A stretch of DNA of 64,000 bases, from contig CAJNDS010002343.1 of assembly GCA_905221605.1 (NCBI GenBank), forward strand, positions 1 to 64,000, written 5' to 3'. Of the stretch, positions 61,901 through 63,638 are shown piece after piece (position 1 is the stretch's first letter; each line of letters begins with the position of its first letter). The position numbers were made by a program, and so were the translations under genes. The notes under the pieces were generated by a model. The model did not search any database and was not told where the DNA came from. It saw only the letters and a program-made list of their open reading frames with translations. Source of the stretch: Symbiodinium natans. Taxonomy: Eukaryota; Sar; Dinophyceae; Suessiales; Symbiodiniaceae.

Positions 61901-63638
61901 TCCAGCAAGTAAAGCTGTACCCCGTGTGTCAAAGGCACAACCTCTGAGGCATTCATTGCAAGTCGTCCCACCTCACGCCTGCAGCGCGGCAAAAGGCTCG
62001 ACCTTCTGTCTCAGAAGGGAAGGCGTGCGAAACAGACAAGCCACTGGGAGGACTCCCCACAAAGCGGAAGTAGTCCCTGGCGGTGCGAAAAATGCGCGTG
62101 CAACGGACCCCCGCAGGATCCTGCAGGACAATGTACAAGCGATTTGCAATGCTCAGTGCAGGAGTCACGTTCGGACTGTCTACCTGTCTCTGGAGTGTGG
62201 CCTGAGCCCAGCAGCCGGCGAGCCACGCCCTAGAAACCCTAGCTCTGCCGGCACTAACGGAACCCCCTAAACCAAAAGAGGCGGCAAGGAGATCTTGTGG
62301 GCAATCTGGGAAAGATGCGAGGAGCTCGTCCCTATTCGGGCAAAGCGAAGACTGGCCCTGGTGAGTGCTTGGGTTGGTGCTGGAAGAAGGACTGGGCACC
62401 AACAGGAAGGAGCTCTCCGCAGGGCTCTGAAGCTGCACAGGTGCCGGTTGGCCAAAGGCAGATTCCGCGTGCCTCAACAGTGACAAGAATCGGGCAGTAT
62501 CCCCAGCAGAACCTCTAGCAGAGACTCTAAGACCCCCAAAGATAACCTCAAGCTCAACTATGTCGATGTCTGAGGGTGTGGGGGGGCTGCTCATGCAAGT
62601 ACCCTGCAAGCCGGCTCGAAGGGGCTGCCGGAGCAGCCGGTGGCCACAATGAGTGTCGGAACCTCACCAGAAGGGCGACGACTAGACCTATACCCGAAAT
62701 CAACCCCAGAAGAAAGGATAATGCCAGGGAAGGCAGAGAGACTGGTCCACAATGAAAAGGGCAGGCGAGCCCGAAAAGGTTGGAGGAAACAGCGGCCTGA
62801 GCAAGTTGAACGACGCCCACGACACGATCCATACACTACCTTGAACAGCTTAAGATTGCGAAACACATTCAGTTGCCAGCTTACTGATCAGGGTTTTAGG
62901 GTTTTAGGGTTTTAGGGTTTTAGGGTTTTAGGGTTTTAAGGGCTTTAAGGGTTTTAAGGGTTCTTAGGGTTTTAGGGTTCAGGGCTCATGTTGGCCTGAC
63001 AAGTTGGAATAGGCTTCTAGGGTCATTATAGTATAAGTAGAAAGGGACCAGAAGGGAACACTACTAGTATCGACTCCGACCCCGATGTTAGGCCCTAACG
63101 AACGGATGACAACCAGGCTTCGGCGCAGGACGTTCATCCCCACAAATCGCTGCGCAGATCCTCAGCCCTCAGCCCTCAGCCCATCTCGGCCCTACAACTC
63201 CAAAAGCCCCATAAACCCTAAACTTGGGATGTTCTCCCTTATACTTAGTACCCACCATTATAATCCCTATTAAGGACTGTTAGTATAGGGGGGAACATCC
63301 CAACCCTAAACCCTACTTAGCCCTGAAAGCCCCAAAACCGAATCCTCACATCTCTGACTTTAACTGACCTAGGAATTGGTTGAATAAAGGGGGCGTAGGA
63401 ACCGAAGCCAACAAACGAGGGGAATAAGGGCCTACTCTGGGTCCTAGTATCCCTAAACCCTGAACCCCAAACTACATTTGCAATTTTAAGCCCTTGGTCC
63501 TAGAAACACACACCGGGTCCTAGTTTCCCTAAACCCTAAACCCTGAACCCTAAACCCTGAGACTTACGACCCTAGCTGAGGCAGTCAAAGTGTAGGGCTC
63601 CCGCTGTGTCTGGTGCCAGCCGCATCTCCGGCATCCTG
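24929..63638 (-). CDS. Multi-exon pentatricopeptide-repeat (PPR) protein gene, partial
   Basis: PPR proteins are arrays of about 35-residue helical hairpins that bind organelle RNA in processing, editing or translation; an organellar role is inferred from the family. About 35 small GC-rich exons on the minus strand carry the dinoflagellate-style PPR signature, for example ISFNSAVDVCEKGGQWQ (47084-47135), DWELALRLLEDE (35760-35838) and SNSALSACEKTLG (40165-40246). Phase agrees between neighbouring exons over long runs, such as 47135 to 33.0 kb and 32705 to 24.93 kb, and residue spacing of the motif is restored when exons are joined. Start and stop codons were not identified; the gene probably continues past both limits given. 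Donors appear to be GT, GC and occasionally GA. The retroelement at 55-62.6 kb lies in one intron. Two adjacent PPR genes, or a decayed gene, remain possible. Confidence 0.8.
25211..25242 (-). CDS. PPR gene exon
   Basis: 32 nt after gctgggctcgtcttccag read GDGIINEAGS plus AG before GTGTCTTTAGGG. Spacing from the P of the preceding exon to N is PPR-like, and the next exon completes the split Ser codon. Confidence 0.6.
25632..25698. mobile_element. Short relative of the 20.8 kb element
   Basis: TTAGGGAATCAGGTGCCCTG ... AAGGTATCCCTAATCCC with a shared TATGATCCCTTA-type inner segment. Confidence 0.5.
26136..26177 (-). CDS. PPR gene exon
   Basis: 14 codons, ECLMDGILEDGFAP, after ggcaacctgtgaag and before GTTCTC, phase 0 at both ends. 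It matches a PPR second helix and loop ('ALLMD.MLEDGFAP'). CCCTAAACCCTAAACCC stands just upstream of the acceptor. Confidence 0.65.
26973..27062. mobile_element. MITE-like element, family 2
   Basis: 90 bp, right end TTAGTAAAAGGGGGAATATCCCAA matches in parts the family 2 end; left end altered (TTGGGATACTAACAGTCC). Confidence 0.65.
27190..27222 (+). repeat. (CCCCCT)n microsatellite
   Basis: Four to five hexamer units inside the intron between the 27.4 and 26.2 kb exons. Confidence 0.85.
27330..27400 (-). CDS. PPR gene exon
   Basis: 71 nt after ggcgttttttggcccag. The frame set by the upstream exon reads PGCRATPGSVAAQPEQRGGG then LSG, ending at a GC donor. VAAQPEQRGGGLSG resembles 'NAAISACERGG.W'. 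Other frames are open too (APGAGPLPGALPRS). Confidence 0.45.
27438..27560 (+). repeat. Degenerate TTTAGGG array
   Basis: About seventeen heptamers with TTTGGGG, TTCAGGG and TTTCGGG variants, upstream in transcript sense of the exon at 27330-27400. Confidence 0.9.
27973..28060. mobile_element. MITE-like element, family 5
   Basis: 88 bp starting CTTGGTAGCCCAGTAACCAC and ending GGTACCACTACCAAG. The last 18 bp are repeated directly downstream. Confidence 0.7.
28129..28221 (-). CDS. PPR gene exon
   Basis: 93 nt after ctcgaatctctcag read CVGSLLYAVFAPAASPAPPA then KKMPNDFAQS and end G|GTTTGGGGTTTAGGG: the donor is the first base pair of a telomere-like run. Phase matches both neighbours. The reverse strand has a similar open frame. 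Confidence 0.5.
28796..28849 (+). repeat. CCCTAAA telomere-like array
   Basis: About eight heptamers ending at the exon at 28850. Confidence 0.9.
28850..28915 (-). CDS. PPR gene exon
   Basis: 66 nt after caagagcccaag read SEAQPALRIYQELSGDSALK then T; with the split Trp codon it gives W-SEAQPALRIYQEL, a second PPR helix. Proposed donor GC (CAT|GCTAGG). The plus strand reads SRVAAQLLVDSQRWLRF between plausible splice sites, so strand depends on phase. Confidence 0.5.
28940..30560. other. Intron sequence, mostly unique
   Basis: 28.94-29.25 kb is degenerate TTTAGGG; 29.26-30.5 kb is mostly unique sequence with short open frames on both strands (for example a 116-codon plus frame at 29262-29612) that show no recognisable motif. 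Confidence 0.5.
30572..30664 (+). repeat. CCCTAAA telomere-like array
   Basis: Thirteen perfect heptamers. With the TTTAGGG array at 30780 it brackets the exon at 30688-30754. Confidence 0.95.
30688..30754 (-). CDS. PPR gene exon
   Basis: 67 nt after ccctaagccagagag read VLPNAGSYKAAATIFEMSRN then LR and one base. A GC donor (GAT|GCCCTC) makes the split codon TGG with the next exon, placing the PPR tryptophan where expected. CCCTAAA and TTTAGGG arrays flank it. A plus-strand frame is also open. Confidence 0.6.
30780..30846 (+). repeat. TTTAGGG telomere-like array
   Basis: About nine perfect heptamers, inverted relative to the array at 30572. Confidence 0.95.
31004..31640 (-). repeat. Nested minisatellite
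   Basis: Four higher-order units, each starting near AGAGGCC(TGAA)GAGGCCAC and ending CGTTGCGGCCGGCAACC. Inside them is a 40-bp subunit (GCGCGAAACCACAGCGGGAG + CRTCGAAACGCAACGGAATT) repeated one to three times. The long open frames of both strands here are by-products of a repeat lacking stops. It lies in the intron between the 31.9 and 30.7 kb PPR exons. Confidence 0.9.
31844..31920 (+). repeat. Alternating poly-C / poly-A tracts
   Basis: C(14)A(18)C(18)A(13)-like runs directly downstream in transcript sense of the exon at 31949. Confidence 0.9.
31949..32037 (-). CDS. PPR gene exon
   Basis: 89 nt after (ccctaaa)cccagcaaag read FNAALTAAARGG, then a PASVAA linker and LLRRMCARE, ending at a GC donor (GAG|GCCGCA). 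A full PPR hairpin. The acceptor abuts an array of eight telomere heptamers. Confidence 0.8.
32045..32100 (+). repeat. TTTAGGG telomere-like array
   Basis: Eight perfect heptamers starting 8 bp from the acceptor of the exon at 31949-32037. Confidence 0.95.
32675..32705 (-). CDS. PPR gene exon
   Basis: 31 nt, DRMELASASP plus one base, after caaagcatccaag and before the donor GTGAGA. The split Arg codon is completed by the next exon, giving ASPR/FNAALTAAARGG. The link to the 33.0 kb exon lacks about eight PPR residues, so a micro-exon may be missed. Confidence 0.6.
32993..33029 (-). CDS. PPR gene exon
   Basis: 37 nt after gaccgcactggcag read RAFLCAITHIW, in phase with KGLKD of the preceding exon (split Ala codon), and end before GTGAAC. 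The upstream intron end is a long CCCTAAA array in transcript sense. A plus-strand frame is also open. Confidence 0.55.
33047..33153 (+). repeat. TTTAGGG / TTTAGGGG array
   Basis: About fourteen units mixing 7-nt and 8-nt (TTTAGGGG) periods, upstream in transcript sense of the exon at 32993-33029. Confidence 0.9.
33741..33814 (-). CDS. PPR gene exon
   Basis: 74 nt after attaggtaatcag read ACPGFKWPLAVDMLETMKHK then GLKD and end G|GTGGGC. W, AL-like AV, ML, M, GL and D are at exact PPR spacing. A telomere-like CCCTAAACCC lies just upstream of the acceptor. Confidence 0.8.
34292..34339 (-). CDS. PPR gene exon
   Basis: 48 nt after cgaaagcatccccag read ARLLSVQRPSQQHMG in the frame set by both neighbours and end before GTGGTG. 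ARLLSVQ fits the second PPR helix. A different frame (GEIAFRAAPEPAAHGDV) is also open, so confidence is moderate. Confidence 0.45.
34838..34899. repeat. Perfect 21-bp inverted repeat
   Basis: CCAAACGTATTTTATATGTA+C (34838-34858) is exactly complementary to 34879-34899, with a 20-nt AT-rich loop. It lies in the intron between the 35.0 and 34.3 kb exons. Confidence 0.9.
35043..35078 (-). CDS. PPR gene exon
   Basis: 36 nt after cgacaaggttag read ASFLLFACDEE plus GG and end at GTTGAGGGTTGAGGG. It joins in phase to the exon at 35.8 kb and to the one at 34.3 kb. SFLLFACDEEG resembles 'YNAAISACEKGG'. Confidence 0.5.
35760..35838 (-). CDS. PPR gene exon
   Basis: 79 nt between ccctctcag and GA|GTTGATTTAGGG read YTCAIGSCEKSEDWELALRL then LEDES. 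Every PPR landmark (Y, I, C, W, AL, LL) is at standard spacing. The intron just upstream holds the 500 bp octamer array. Confidence 0.85.
35907..36420 (+). repeat. 500 bp CCCTAAAA octamer array
   Basis: About 60 nearly identical CCCTAAAA units with a few point variants. The 8-nt unit equals the Chlamydomonas-type telomere repeat (TTTTAGGG on the other strand). It fills most of the intron between the candidate PPR exons at 36.5 and 35.8 kb. Confidence 0.95.
36493..36539 (-). CDS. Candidate PPR gene exon
   Basis: 47 nt after gccactgtcgcaaccag read SKGSERDPKLAPKER. Phase to both neighbours is met only with a GA donor (AGAT|GAGCCC), giving KERC/YTCAIGSC. The plus strand also has a splice-bounded open frame (LGITFAPLAPGCDSGL), so strand is not certain. 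Confidence 0.4.
37173..37217 (-). CDS. PPR gene exon
   Basis: 45 nt after cttcgggttcttgcag read MSRRSLSNEISAAL, starting with the base that completes the split ATG of the preceding exon, and end GG|GTGGGC. SLSNEISAALG fits a PPR first helix. Confidence 0.65.
37575..38638 (+). CDS. Unidentified plus-strand coding-like blocks inside a PPR intron
   Basis: This stretch lacks telomere-like repeats. 37575-37671 reads MWCAMTKQGRMFVEVTVQGK and stops at a consensus donor (A|GTAAGT). 37702-37845 reads QAAENLRTMSGSMGKHWLQR then RQLPKKHRKLRG to a stop. 37863-38000 reads DADAQFAAHLPMFPQQLAEM to a stop. 38283-38408 reads EVATNEMMSNDEFAILRF to a stop, and 38441-38638 is open to a stop (LMNYAGAPCCPDFES). 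The blocks are in different frames, so they are exons with very short introns, or remains of a decayed gene or mobile element. I do not recognise the protein. Confidence 0.4.
38866..38903 (-). CDS. PPR gene exon
   Basis: 38 nt after ccaggtgcggtcag read LGAALRLLRRPP and end with AT before GTTTCC. With CEKTLG of the preceding exon the A, L, LL positions fall exactly at PPR spacing. The next exon supplies the G of the split ATG. Confidence 0.7.
40165..40246 (-). CDS. PPR gene exon
   Basis: 82 nt after accccccccgcaag read DAAQQRALRLDAVGS then NSALSACEKTLG and end at the donor GGC|GTAAAG. SNSALSACEK is diagnostic of dinoflagellate PPR proteins. It joins in phase to LGAALRLLRRPP of the next exon. 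Confidence 0.8.
40487..40535 (-). CDS. PPR gene exon
   Basis: 49 nt after cattggtcaggcttccag read TSRARCQRRGFRVFR. To reach the frame of the next exon it must end CT|GAGCAC, a GA donor; a GC donor two bases further down breaks phase. It follows the 43.4 kb exon in phase. Confidence 0.45.
40756..40830. mobile_element. MITE-like element, family 4
   Basis: GTATAAAGGCCATATTAGGA ... GGCACAACCTTAGCGGTACG, close to the 21.1 kb copy. Confidence 0.65.
40966..41060. mobile_element. MITE-like element, family 4
   Basis: GTATAAGGACCATATTAGGA ... GGATACAACCTCAGGGGTGC, 140 bp from another family 4 copy. Confidence 0.65.
41185..41350 (-). repeat. Dispersed repeat, inverse copy of 45236-45560
   Basis: Contains ACACATACTCGGGGGGCCTA, AGGACCAAAAACGTGCGCGT and CCAGGAGGCACGCAGGAGGC; reverse-complement equivalents occur at 45.24-45.56 kb. 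Confidence 0.75.
41407..41640 (+). repeat. Tandem repeat of about 62 bp
   Basis: Four diverged units with TTCGACCACAA(A)AAGTCG and CCAGTAAACAA...CTTTTCGACC. No coding signal recognised. Confidence 0.75.
42214..42368. mobile_element. MITE-like element, family 1
   Basis: 155 bp near-palindrome with ends TACTTGAAGGTTCATGGTAC and GTACCATGAACCTCCAAGTA; the inverted repeat extends outward into CCTAGG sequences. Shares TIRs and the CCCCTAAAGGGCCT centre with the 10.6 kb copy. Confidence 0.85.
43440..43500 (-). CDS. PPR gene exon
   Basis: 61 nt after cccgagcag read GILGAFGERILGTCLILSEA, continuing the WQ of the 47.1 kb exon as a second PPR helix, and end before GTTTTAGG. The plus strand is open too (DEACPQNPLAKRAQNALLG, with a possible GTATGA donor), so strand rests on the phase match. 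Confidence 0.5.
43756..44094 (-). pseudogene. Unidentified coding-like fragment
   Basis: An open minus-strand stretch without ATG start includes LGEKLHAPFPSLVGDRDLSA and ERFCRVLQMAKIPEDKAMTA, with balanced composition unlike nearby repeats. In-frame stops bound it on both sides. Possibly a relic of a mobile element or an exon; function unknown. It lies in the intron between the 47.1 and 43.4 kb PPR exons. Confidence 0.3.
44800..45236 (+). repeat. Tandem repeat of about 90-100 bp
   Basis: Five units built on TTCGGTTCTGTTGGCCTTAG, GAGGGCTCTTCTAAAGGCCT and CGCCCTAACACAATGTGTTA. The ACACAATGTGTT segment is itself palindromic. Confidence 0.85.
45236..45560 (+). repeat. Dispersed repeat with hairpin
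   Basis: Two tandem, diverged copies of the 41.2 kb repeat, in opposite orientation to it. Between them a perfect 14-bp stem (45359-45372 with 45380-45393). Confidence 0.7.
45560..47080. other. Intron sequence, mostly unique
   Basis: Largely non-repetitive DNA with two TTATAAGGAAGA motifs (46811 and 46880) shared with 33.54 kb, and short open frames without recognisable domains. Confidence 0.5.
47084..47135 (-). CDS. PPR gene exon
   Basis: 52 nt, ISFNSAVDVCEKGGQWQ, between ccccgactcccag and CAG|GTGCCT. This is the clearest PPR first helix in the window (YN..I.ACEKGGQWQ). The intron falls just after the W(Q), as in other exons here. Left side CCCTAAA repeats, right side TTTAGGG repeats. Confidence 0.85.
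47184..47280 (+). repeat. TTTAGGG/TTGAGGG telomere-like array
   Basis: About fourteen heptamers, the last few TTGAGGG. Confidence 0.95.
47453..47526 (+). repeat. CCCTAAA telomere-like array
   Basis: Ten perfect heptamers; with the array at 47184 it forms a head-to-head pair inside one intron. Confidence 0.95.
47826..47866 (-). CDS. Candidate PPR gene exon
   Basis: 41 nt, VDKRITSWKFRTH plus GG, end directly at GTTTAGGGTTTAGGG and join in phase to ISFNSAV of the next exon. The plus strand is also open here (MSAELPRRDALVDL), and the join to the upstream exon is not phase-matched, so one exon may be missing. Confidence 0.5.
48115..48154 (-). CDS. PPR gene exon
   Basis: 40 nt, AAVVPDMRLGGAS plus one base, with a good acceptor (caacccctgccgcgcag) and a consensus donor (G|GTAAGA). 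VVPDM is the inter-repeat PPR loop that follows EMDE of the preceding exon. Confidence 0.75.
48493..48525 (-). CDS. PPR gene micro-exon
   Basis: 33 nt, EAGALLQEMDE, after attctcgacctgccag. The donor is read as GAG|GCGTTTAGGG: a GC donor merging at once into TTTAGGG repeats. Using the GT two bases on would break the frame to AAVVPDM in the next exon. Confidence 0.7.
48771..48960 (+). repeat. GTAGGCCTACCGGTAGGCCT-type minisatellite
   Basis: About nine imperfect, partly palindromic 20-bp units (TAGGCCTGTGGGTAGCCTAC and similar). Confidence 0.8.
49021..49115. mobile_element. MITE-like element, family 6
   Basis: 95 bp, CTAGTGGTCTTAAGACCCTC ... CCCCAAGGGCCTCCCTAG, very like the 54.2 kb copy. Confidence 0.7.
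49386..49479. mobile_element. MITE-like element, family 5
   Basis: 94 bp with the best inverted ends of the family: CTTGGTAGCCCAGG / CACTGGGCTAGCAAG. Confidence 0.75.
49500..49625 (+). repeat. Degenerate CCCTAAA array
   Basis: About seventeen heptamers including CCCAAAA, CCCTAAG and CCGTAAA variants, beside the micro-exon at 49681. Confidence 0.85.
49681..49707 (-). CDS. PPR gene micro-exon
   Basis: 27 nt, ACASGGRWQ, after gaccgtttgctggag and before a GC donor (CAG|GCCCCG). Joined to the next two exons it gives ACASGGRWQ / EAGALLQEMDE / AAVVPDMRLGGAS, whose W, A, LL, EM and PD fall at the standard PPR spacing, all in phase 0. Confidence 0.7.
50178..50256. mobile_element. MITE-like element, family 2
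   Basis: 79 bp, ends TTGGGATGTGTGGCCCTTAT / TATAAGGGGAACATCC, core TCCCTATTCAGGATTGCTAG. Confidence 0.75.
50582..50658 (-). CDS. PPR gene exon
   Basis: 77 nt between (ccctaaa)cag and GA|GTTTAGGG, so both splice sites abut telomere-like repeats. The frame reads VAYNAAIAVARQQVAADQSV and then ILESF. YNAAIAVA is a textbook first-helix PPR sequence for dinoflagellates. Confidence 0.75.
50800..50848 (-). CDS. PPR gene exon
   Basis: Acceptor cgcttactttttag is good. The frame set by the preceding exon reads FLKSKWETDQGRASRL, and ending at CTT|GCTTTAG (GC donor) makes it run in phase into VAYNAAI of the next exon, with residue spacing as in a PPR loop. A GT donor 11 nt further on (GTAAGC) would break that phase. 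Confidence 0.5.
51068..51099 (-). CDS. PPR gene exon
   Basis: 32 nt, ELVAATRRAG plus two bases of an arginine codon, start after gcagaagatttag and end at a GC donor directly followed by TTTAGG. The next exon (50800-50848) supplies the third base. The series ..LVAATRRAGR fits the first PPR helix. Confidence 0.5.
51534..51604 (-). CDS. PPR gene exon
   Basis: 71 nt after gactcttggacaag read ASAGERGLRLFRDFARLRAD then LNQ, with a GC donor (CAG|GCCCGC). GLRLFRDFARL matches the second PPR helix. It joins in frame to the exons on both sides. The plus-strand left side has a CCCTAAA array. Confidence 0.65.
52488..52520 (-). CDS. PPR gene exon
   Basis: 33 nt after ccccaaaaacctcgcag read VDAFTISTSI and end with one base of an arginine codon before GTGGCTC. 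The next exon (51534-51604) supplies the other two bases, giving a continuous frame TSIR/ASAGERG, so phase supports both. Confidence 0.55.
52630..52743. mobile_element. MITE-like element, family 2, diverged
   Basis: Left end TTGGGATGTGTCCCCCTTAT is typical; the right end (GAGGGGGAACCCAA) is diverged. Confidence 0.5.
52953..52985 (-). CDS. Candidate PPR gene exon
   Basis: 11 codons, SAFLVVWKCSA, start after ttcactgggtatgag and end before GTCTTC. The peptide resembles the first PPR helix and the exon at 32993-33029 (AFLCAITHIW). Very short, so judged mainly by its place in the exon series. Confidence 0.4.
53045..53086 (-). CDS. PPR gene exon
   Basis: 14 codons, VLELLSFMARRLLQ, lie between the acceptor gctcctgcatccag and a GC donor, CAG|GCATTTAGGG, where telomere-like sequence starts at once. 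VLELLSFM fits the second PPR helix (AL.LL..M). The opposite strand is also open here (MKDKSSSTWMQEL), which lowers confidence. Confidence 0.5.
53794..53871 (-). CDS. PPR gene exon
   Basis: 26 codons start after ttaggccccag and end at a strong donor, ATG|GTAAGC. The frame reads GRTGDCEFRVLLDRHSAGAM and then PQDLSM, matching the helix-turn of a PPR ('CGRTGDW..ALLLLDRM.SAG..P'). Intron phase is 0 on both sides. Confidence 0.65.
53878..53968 (+). repeat. CCCTAAA telomere-like array
   Basis: About twelve heptamers between the PPR exons at 53794-53871 and 53984-54048. Confidence 0.9.
53984..54048 (-). CDS. PPR gene exon
   Basis: After the acceptor aacacctactcag the exon reads VSVNAALASADWAEAGQSWL and ends before GTTCGGGG. 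The NAALASADW segment corresponds to the first helix of a PPR ('YNAAISAC...W'). It is flanked by CCCTAAA-type sequence on the plus-strand left side. Confidence 0.65.
54236..54332. mobile_element. MITE-like element, family 6
   Basis: 97 bp with inverted ends CTAGGATGGCCCTT / AAGGGCCTACCTAG and the family centre. Confidence 0.75.
54586..54767 (+). repeat. Tandem duplication of about 90 bp
   Basis: Two copies of ATGAGGGAAACCTCGGAATC ... CTGAAAAACCCGTGGCCTCG, 90 bp apart, preceded by interrupted poly-C runs. Confidence 0.85.
54813..54889 (+). repeat. TTTTAGGG octamer array, 3' side of retroelement
   Basis: About nine nearly perfect TTTTAGGG units (8-nt period, not the 7-nt TTTAGGG seen elsewhere), ending 3 bp before the presumed retroelement 3' end. 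Confidence 0.9.
54892..55092 (-). other. Retroelement 3' untranslated region
   Basis: About 200 bp of non-repetitive sequence between the recombinase stop codon and the TTTTAGGG array. A short inverted match (tgtttcgcaa) with the region before ORF0 was seen but is too short to call a terminal repeat. Confidence 0.4.
55093..55857 (-). CDS. Retroelement tyrosine recombinase catalytic domain
   Basis: 254 codons. Recognisable catalytic pieces: Arg57 in LLRIGEVLAATR, Lys90 in SAPKTRGRAARHQ, Arg163 in FDLGSFRPGGATWLL, Trp186 in RRRGRWLSV and the nucleophile Tyr195 in VMEIYLQEV. The family usually has a histidine before the second arginine; here the spacing shows none. Start and the preceding stop overlap as ATGCTAA (55851-55857), and the core-binding residues just before it belong to the upstream frame, so expression needs a -1 shift or re-initiation, or this is a mutation. 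The enzyme would insert the circular cDNA. Confidence 0.85.
   Translation of the reverse strand: MLTQSWDLAFAWLAEEPHIHHVAMPVSVLLGLVAAALAWGWLREAGVFSLAWAGLLRIGEVLAATRHHLILPRDSAPGVSHAILQISAPKTRGRAARHQASRVDPSDLVQLLDVAFGELDASEKLWPWSASTLRKRLHLLLEALCLPTTHQRDCRAFDLGSFRPGGATWLLERTENSELVRRRGRWLSVRVMEIYLQEVAAASYVPRLQPHQRWRVQVMAQAFPHLLKKAAFFSQARIPPSAWYFLLRGSGHTG
55851..58295 (-). CDS. Retroelement RNase H / methyltransferase-like / RNase H region
   Basis: 814 open codons. About residue 62: VFATDASTRKGG, an RNase H first-strand motif. About 145-215: RFDMIEICGVSGLVSSEISK and SLMLSPPGGTFSPAARPKVR, which follow the SAM-binding and PPC positions of the DNA methyltransferase-like domain of DIRS-type elements; here the usual PPC(T)TFSPA reads PPGGTFSPA, so the cysteine is lost. 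About 390-470: RINILELSVVVSLL and TRLNIADDPTREA, a second RNase H-type block. Residues 725-812 (RTRRSALLEQFARWLAG, SYSSYAETIKAVAAARPLLR) are the core-binding part of the recombinase. The stop overlaps the start of the recombinase ORF. Confidence 0.8.
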   Translation of the reverse strand: MGLCYNVPAAIHGHTFRAAAPQPGLSSVTPFALGRAVREEWALASALSLVLVSNASLQPETQVFATDASTRKGGIVSARLEPSSATSLWLAGDKRGSYTVLDRPVAGYLRSLGEEVQDLLDHDLAREGWFDSNSTPSPSKHLPLRFDMIEICGVSGLVSSEISKLGLTPGPVIDVSRSPHYDVLDASLVSCIISWLHQGVARSLMLSPPGGTFSPAARPKVRSYREPEGFLPRSPKATLGNRVAKRCILLFRVCVTLGLPGLLDQPRKSILAWTSWWISAAKKKGVSEWQLATCACGSTHQREHRFLGTRISDRLLSSRCTCERDSLSKGAANCPSLALAIARSFAEALRGCALSSYPKRPALESVIVNDLLLTAKWSLHRAWYWQRSSRINILELSVVVSLLTELAKTRQWSRVTVLVDSLVTKGSLAKGRSSSLALTPLLRKASAIQLAAGVHSTYHYAPTRLNIADDPTREACLREGAAIALHQRLSPLAFHRLACINHARPVAGWARLVLVCLCVKCPADWHQVSSLLEAELRPPTPGHSLWNPTLGYPGEGPACLTSNVAAPAVEVGPSGVCWGLALLPVAAFGDFFLVVIICLAQGLHLSEGTIRFLLLPSITASSRSTASAVHCCSFGLGSSCSLVCANNSQHQGIAAFVLHLSTILWLCCCLCGGFFPSSSRQVSSSIRRLSMSWIVPLVFLGSLGCAHGALLALTKADQARAAVRNSVRLVPDRVVRPLTRTRRSALLEQFARWLAGSGRRPLKELLALPADQAEIVAQALVDFGLELFSSGRSYSSYAETIKAVAAARPLLRRC
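58265..60181 (-). pseudogene. Retroelement reverse transcriptase, in-frame stop and frameshift
   Basis: N-terminal segment: DHFCKIFNAYKSPLRDRQIG, DRRIANQRELHLAGPSADLP and YVSDRKDFYHQCQV (fingers/palm, with the catalytic-aspartate region VSDRKDFYHQ). A TGA at 58922-58924 interrupts it; the same frame then continues with QGDHMGVEFALESHSQLL (palm) and EALFIDDYVALS, an FIDD variant of the YxDD box, followed by DVVGETLFTAIGAEVDAR and RLAGAWVSATMFRR (thumb side). The frame is lost near 58.27 kb and the downstream domains continue in another frame. The RT would copy element RNA. Confidence 0.8.
60222..61992 (-). pseudogene. Retroelement ORF1, gag-like, frameshifted
   Basis: The first part (61992 to about 61740) encodes MNASEVVPLTHGVQLYLLDR and later DELIGPSTEVTVGALADP. 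The frame then shifts at about 61730-61745 into a 500-codon frame that reads VDVREEAAALLLPMDL, a Pro/Gln/Ala-rich linker with three HQPA.. repeats (about residues 160-172), and a helical core with TQNMLRRMQPATPVASADL, TYLERFGGFAQTRELGLIAW and PFA-type SQKWVTTALAFLREMDLIQ. These core motifs are the hallmark of the dinoflagellate family, with a presumed capsid or structural role. A TGA blocks the second frame just upstream of the shift point. Confidence 0.7.
61953..62609 (-). CDS. Retroelement ORF0, viroplasmin/RNase H1 N-domain-like
   Basis: 218 codons in one frame. The C-terminal third (about residues 145-215) reads NRLYIVLQDPAGV, then IFRTARDYFRFVG and SVSHAFPSETEGRAF. The pattern of a short beta strand, an aromatic 'trigger', and 'F.....EA..F' recalls the hybrid-binding domain of RNase H1 and viroplasmin; this assignment is by eye. 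The N-terminal part has an Arg/Trp-rich segment (RARVSRAWLAGCWAQA) that I associate with dinoflagellate elements of this type. The start is the first in-frame Met; it overlaps ORF1 by about 40 nt. Confidence 0.65.
   Translation of the reverse strand: MQGTCMSSPPTPSDIDIVELEVIFGGLRVSARGSAGDTARFLSLLRHAESAFGQPAPVQLQSPAESSFLLVPSPSSSTNPSTHQGQSSLCPNRDELLASFPDCPQDLLAASFGLGGSVSAGRARVSRAWLAGCWAQATLQRQVDSPNVTPALSIANRLYIVLQDPAGVRCTRIFRTARDYFRFVGSPPSGLSVSHAFPSETEGRAFCRAAGVRWDDLQ
62610..62887 (-). other. Retroelement 5' leader region
   Basis: About 280 bp between the upstream octamer array and ORF0; non-repetitive, with no long open frame of clear meaning. Promoter signals were not identifiable. Confidence 0.4.
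62888..62966 (+). repeat. TTTTAGGG octamer array, 5' side of retroelement
   Basis: About six TTTTAGGG units followed by degenerate TTTTAAGGG units, in the same orientation as the array on the other side of the element. Confidence 0.9.
63114..63149 (-). CDS. Candidate PPR gene exon
   Basis: Acceptor gaggatctgcgcag and donor GTTGTC bracket 36 nt. The frame that continues the previous exon reads ICGDERPAPKP; another open frame reads RFVGMNVLRRSL. Frame is therefore unresolved, but the island has the same size, GC content and setting as the clear PPR exons. Confidence 0.35.
63234..63303. mobile_element. MITE-like element, family 2
   Basis: 70 bp with ends TTGGGATGTTCTCCCTTATA / AGGGGGGAACATCCCAA; core AATCCCTATTAAGGACTGTT as in the 20.6 kb copy. 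Confidence 0.8.
63583..63638 (-). CDS. PPR gene exon, upstream of the retroelement
   Basis: Read on the minus strand after a pyrimidine-rich acceptor (gggggctctctcag), one frame gives RMPEMRLAPDTAGALHFD, the second-helix end and loop of a PPR (EM...L.PD) running into the next repeat. The proposed donor is GC. It lies beyond the retroelement, so the element appears to sit inside this gene. Confidence 0.5.

Larger units (their letters stand above)
55093..62609 (-). mobile_element. DIRS-like tyrosine-recombinase retroelement
   Basis: In transcript order it carries ORF0, a gag-like ORF1, RT, RNase H, a methyltransferase-like domain, a second RNase H-type domain and a tyrosine recombinase: the order of DIRS-like elements, which integrate with a recombinase rather than a DDE integrase. 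I recognise the peptides as a family abundant in dinoflagellates. This copy has at least two likely frameshifts (near 61.73 and 58.27 kb), one in-frame TGA (58922-58924) and an ORF overlap at 55.855 kb, so it is probably inactive. TTTTAGGG arrays flank it at 54.81 and 62.89 kb. Clear terminal repeats were not found by eye. Confidence 0.85.

Noticed and set aside
60232-61992. Whole 586-codon frame as a separate protein
   Set aside because: Only its first 80 or so codons resemble the retroelement protein; the rest is an off-frame reading of the gag-like core, so it marks a frameshift.
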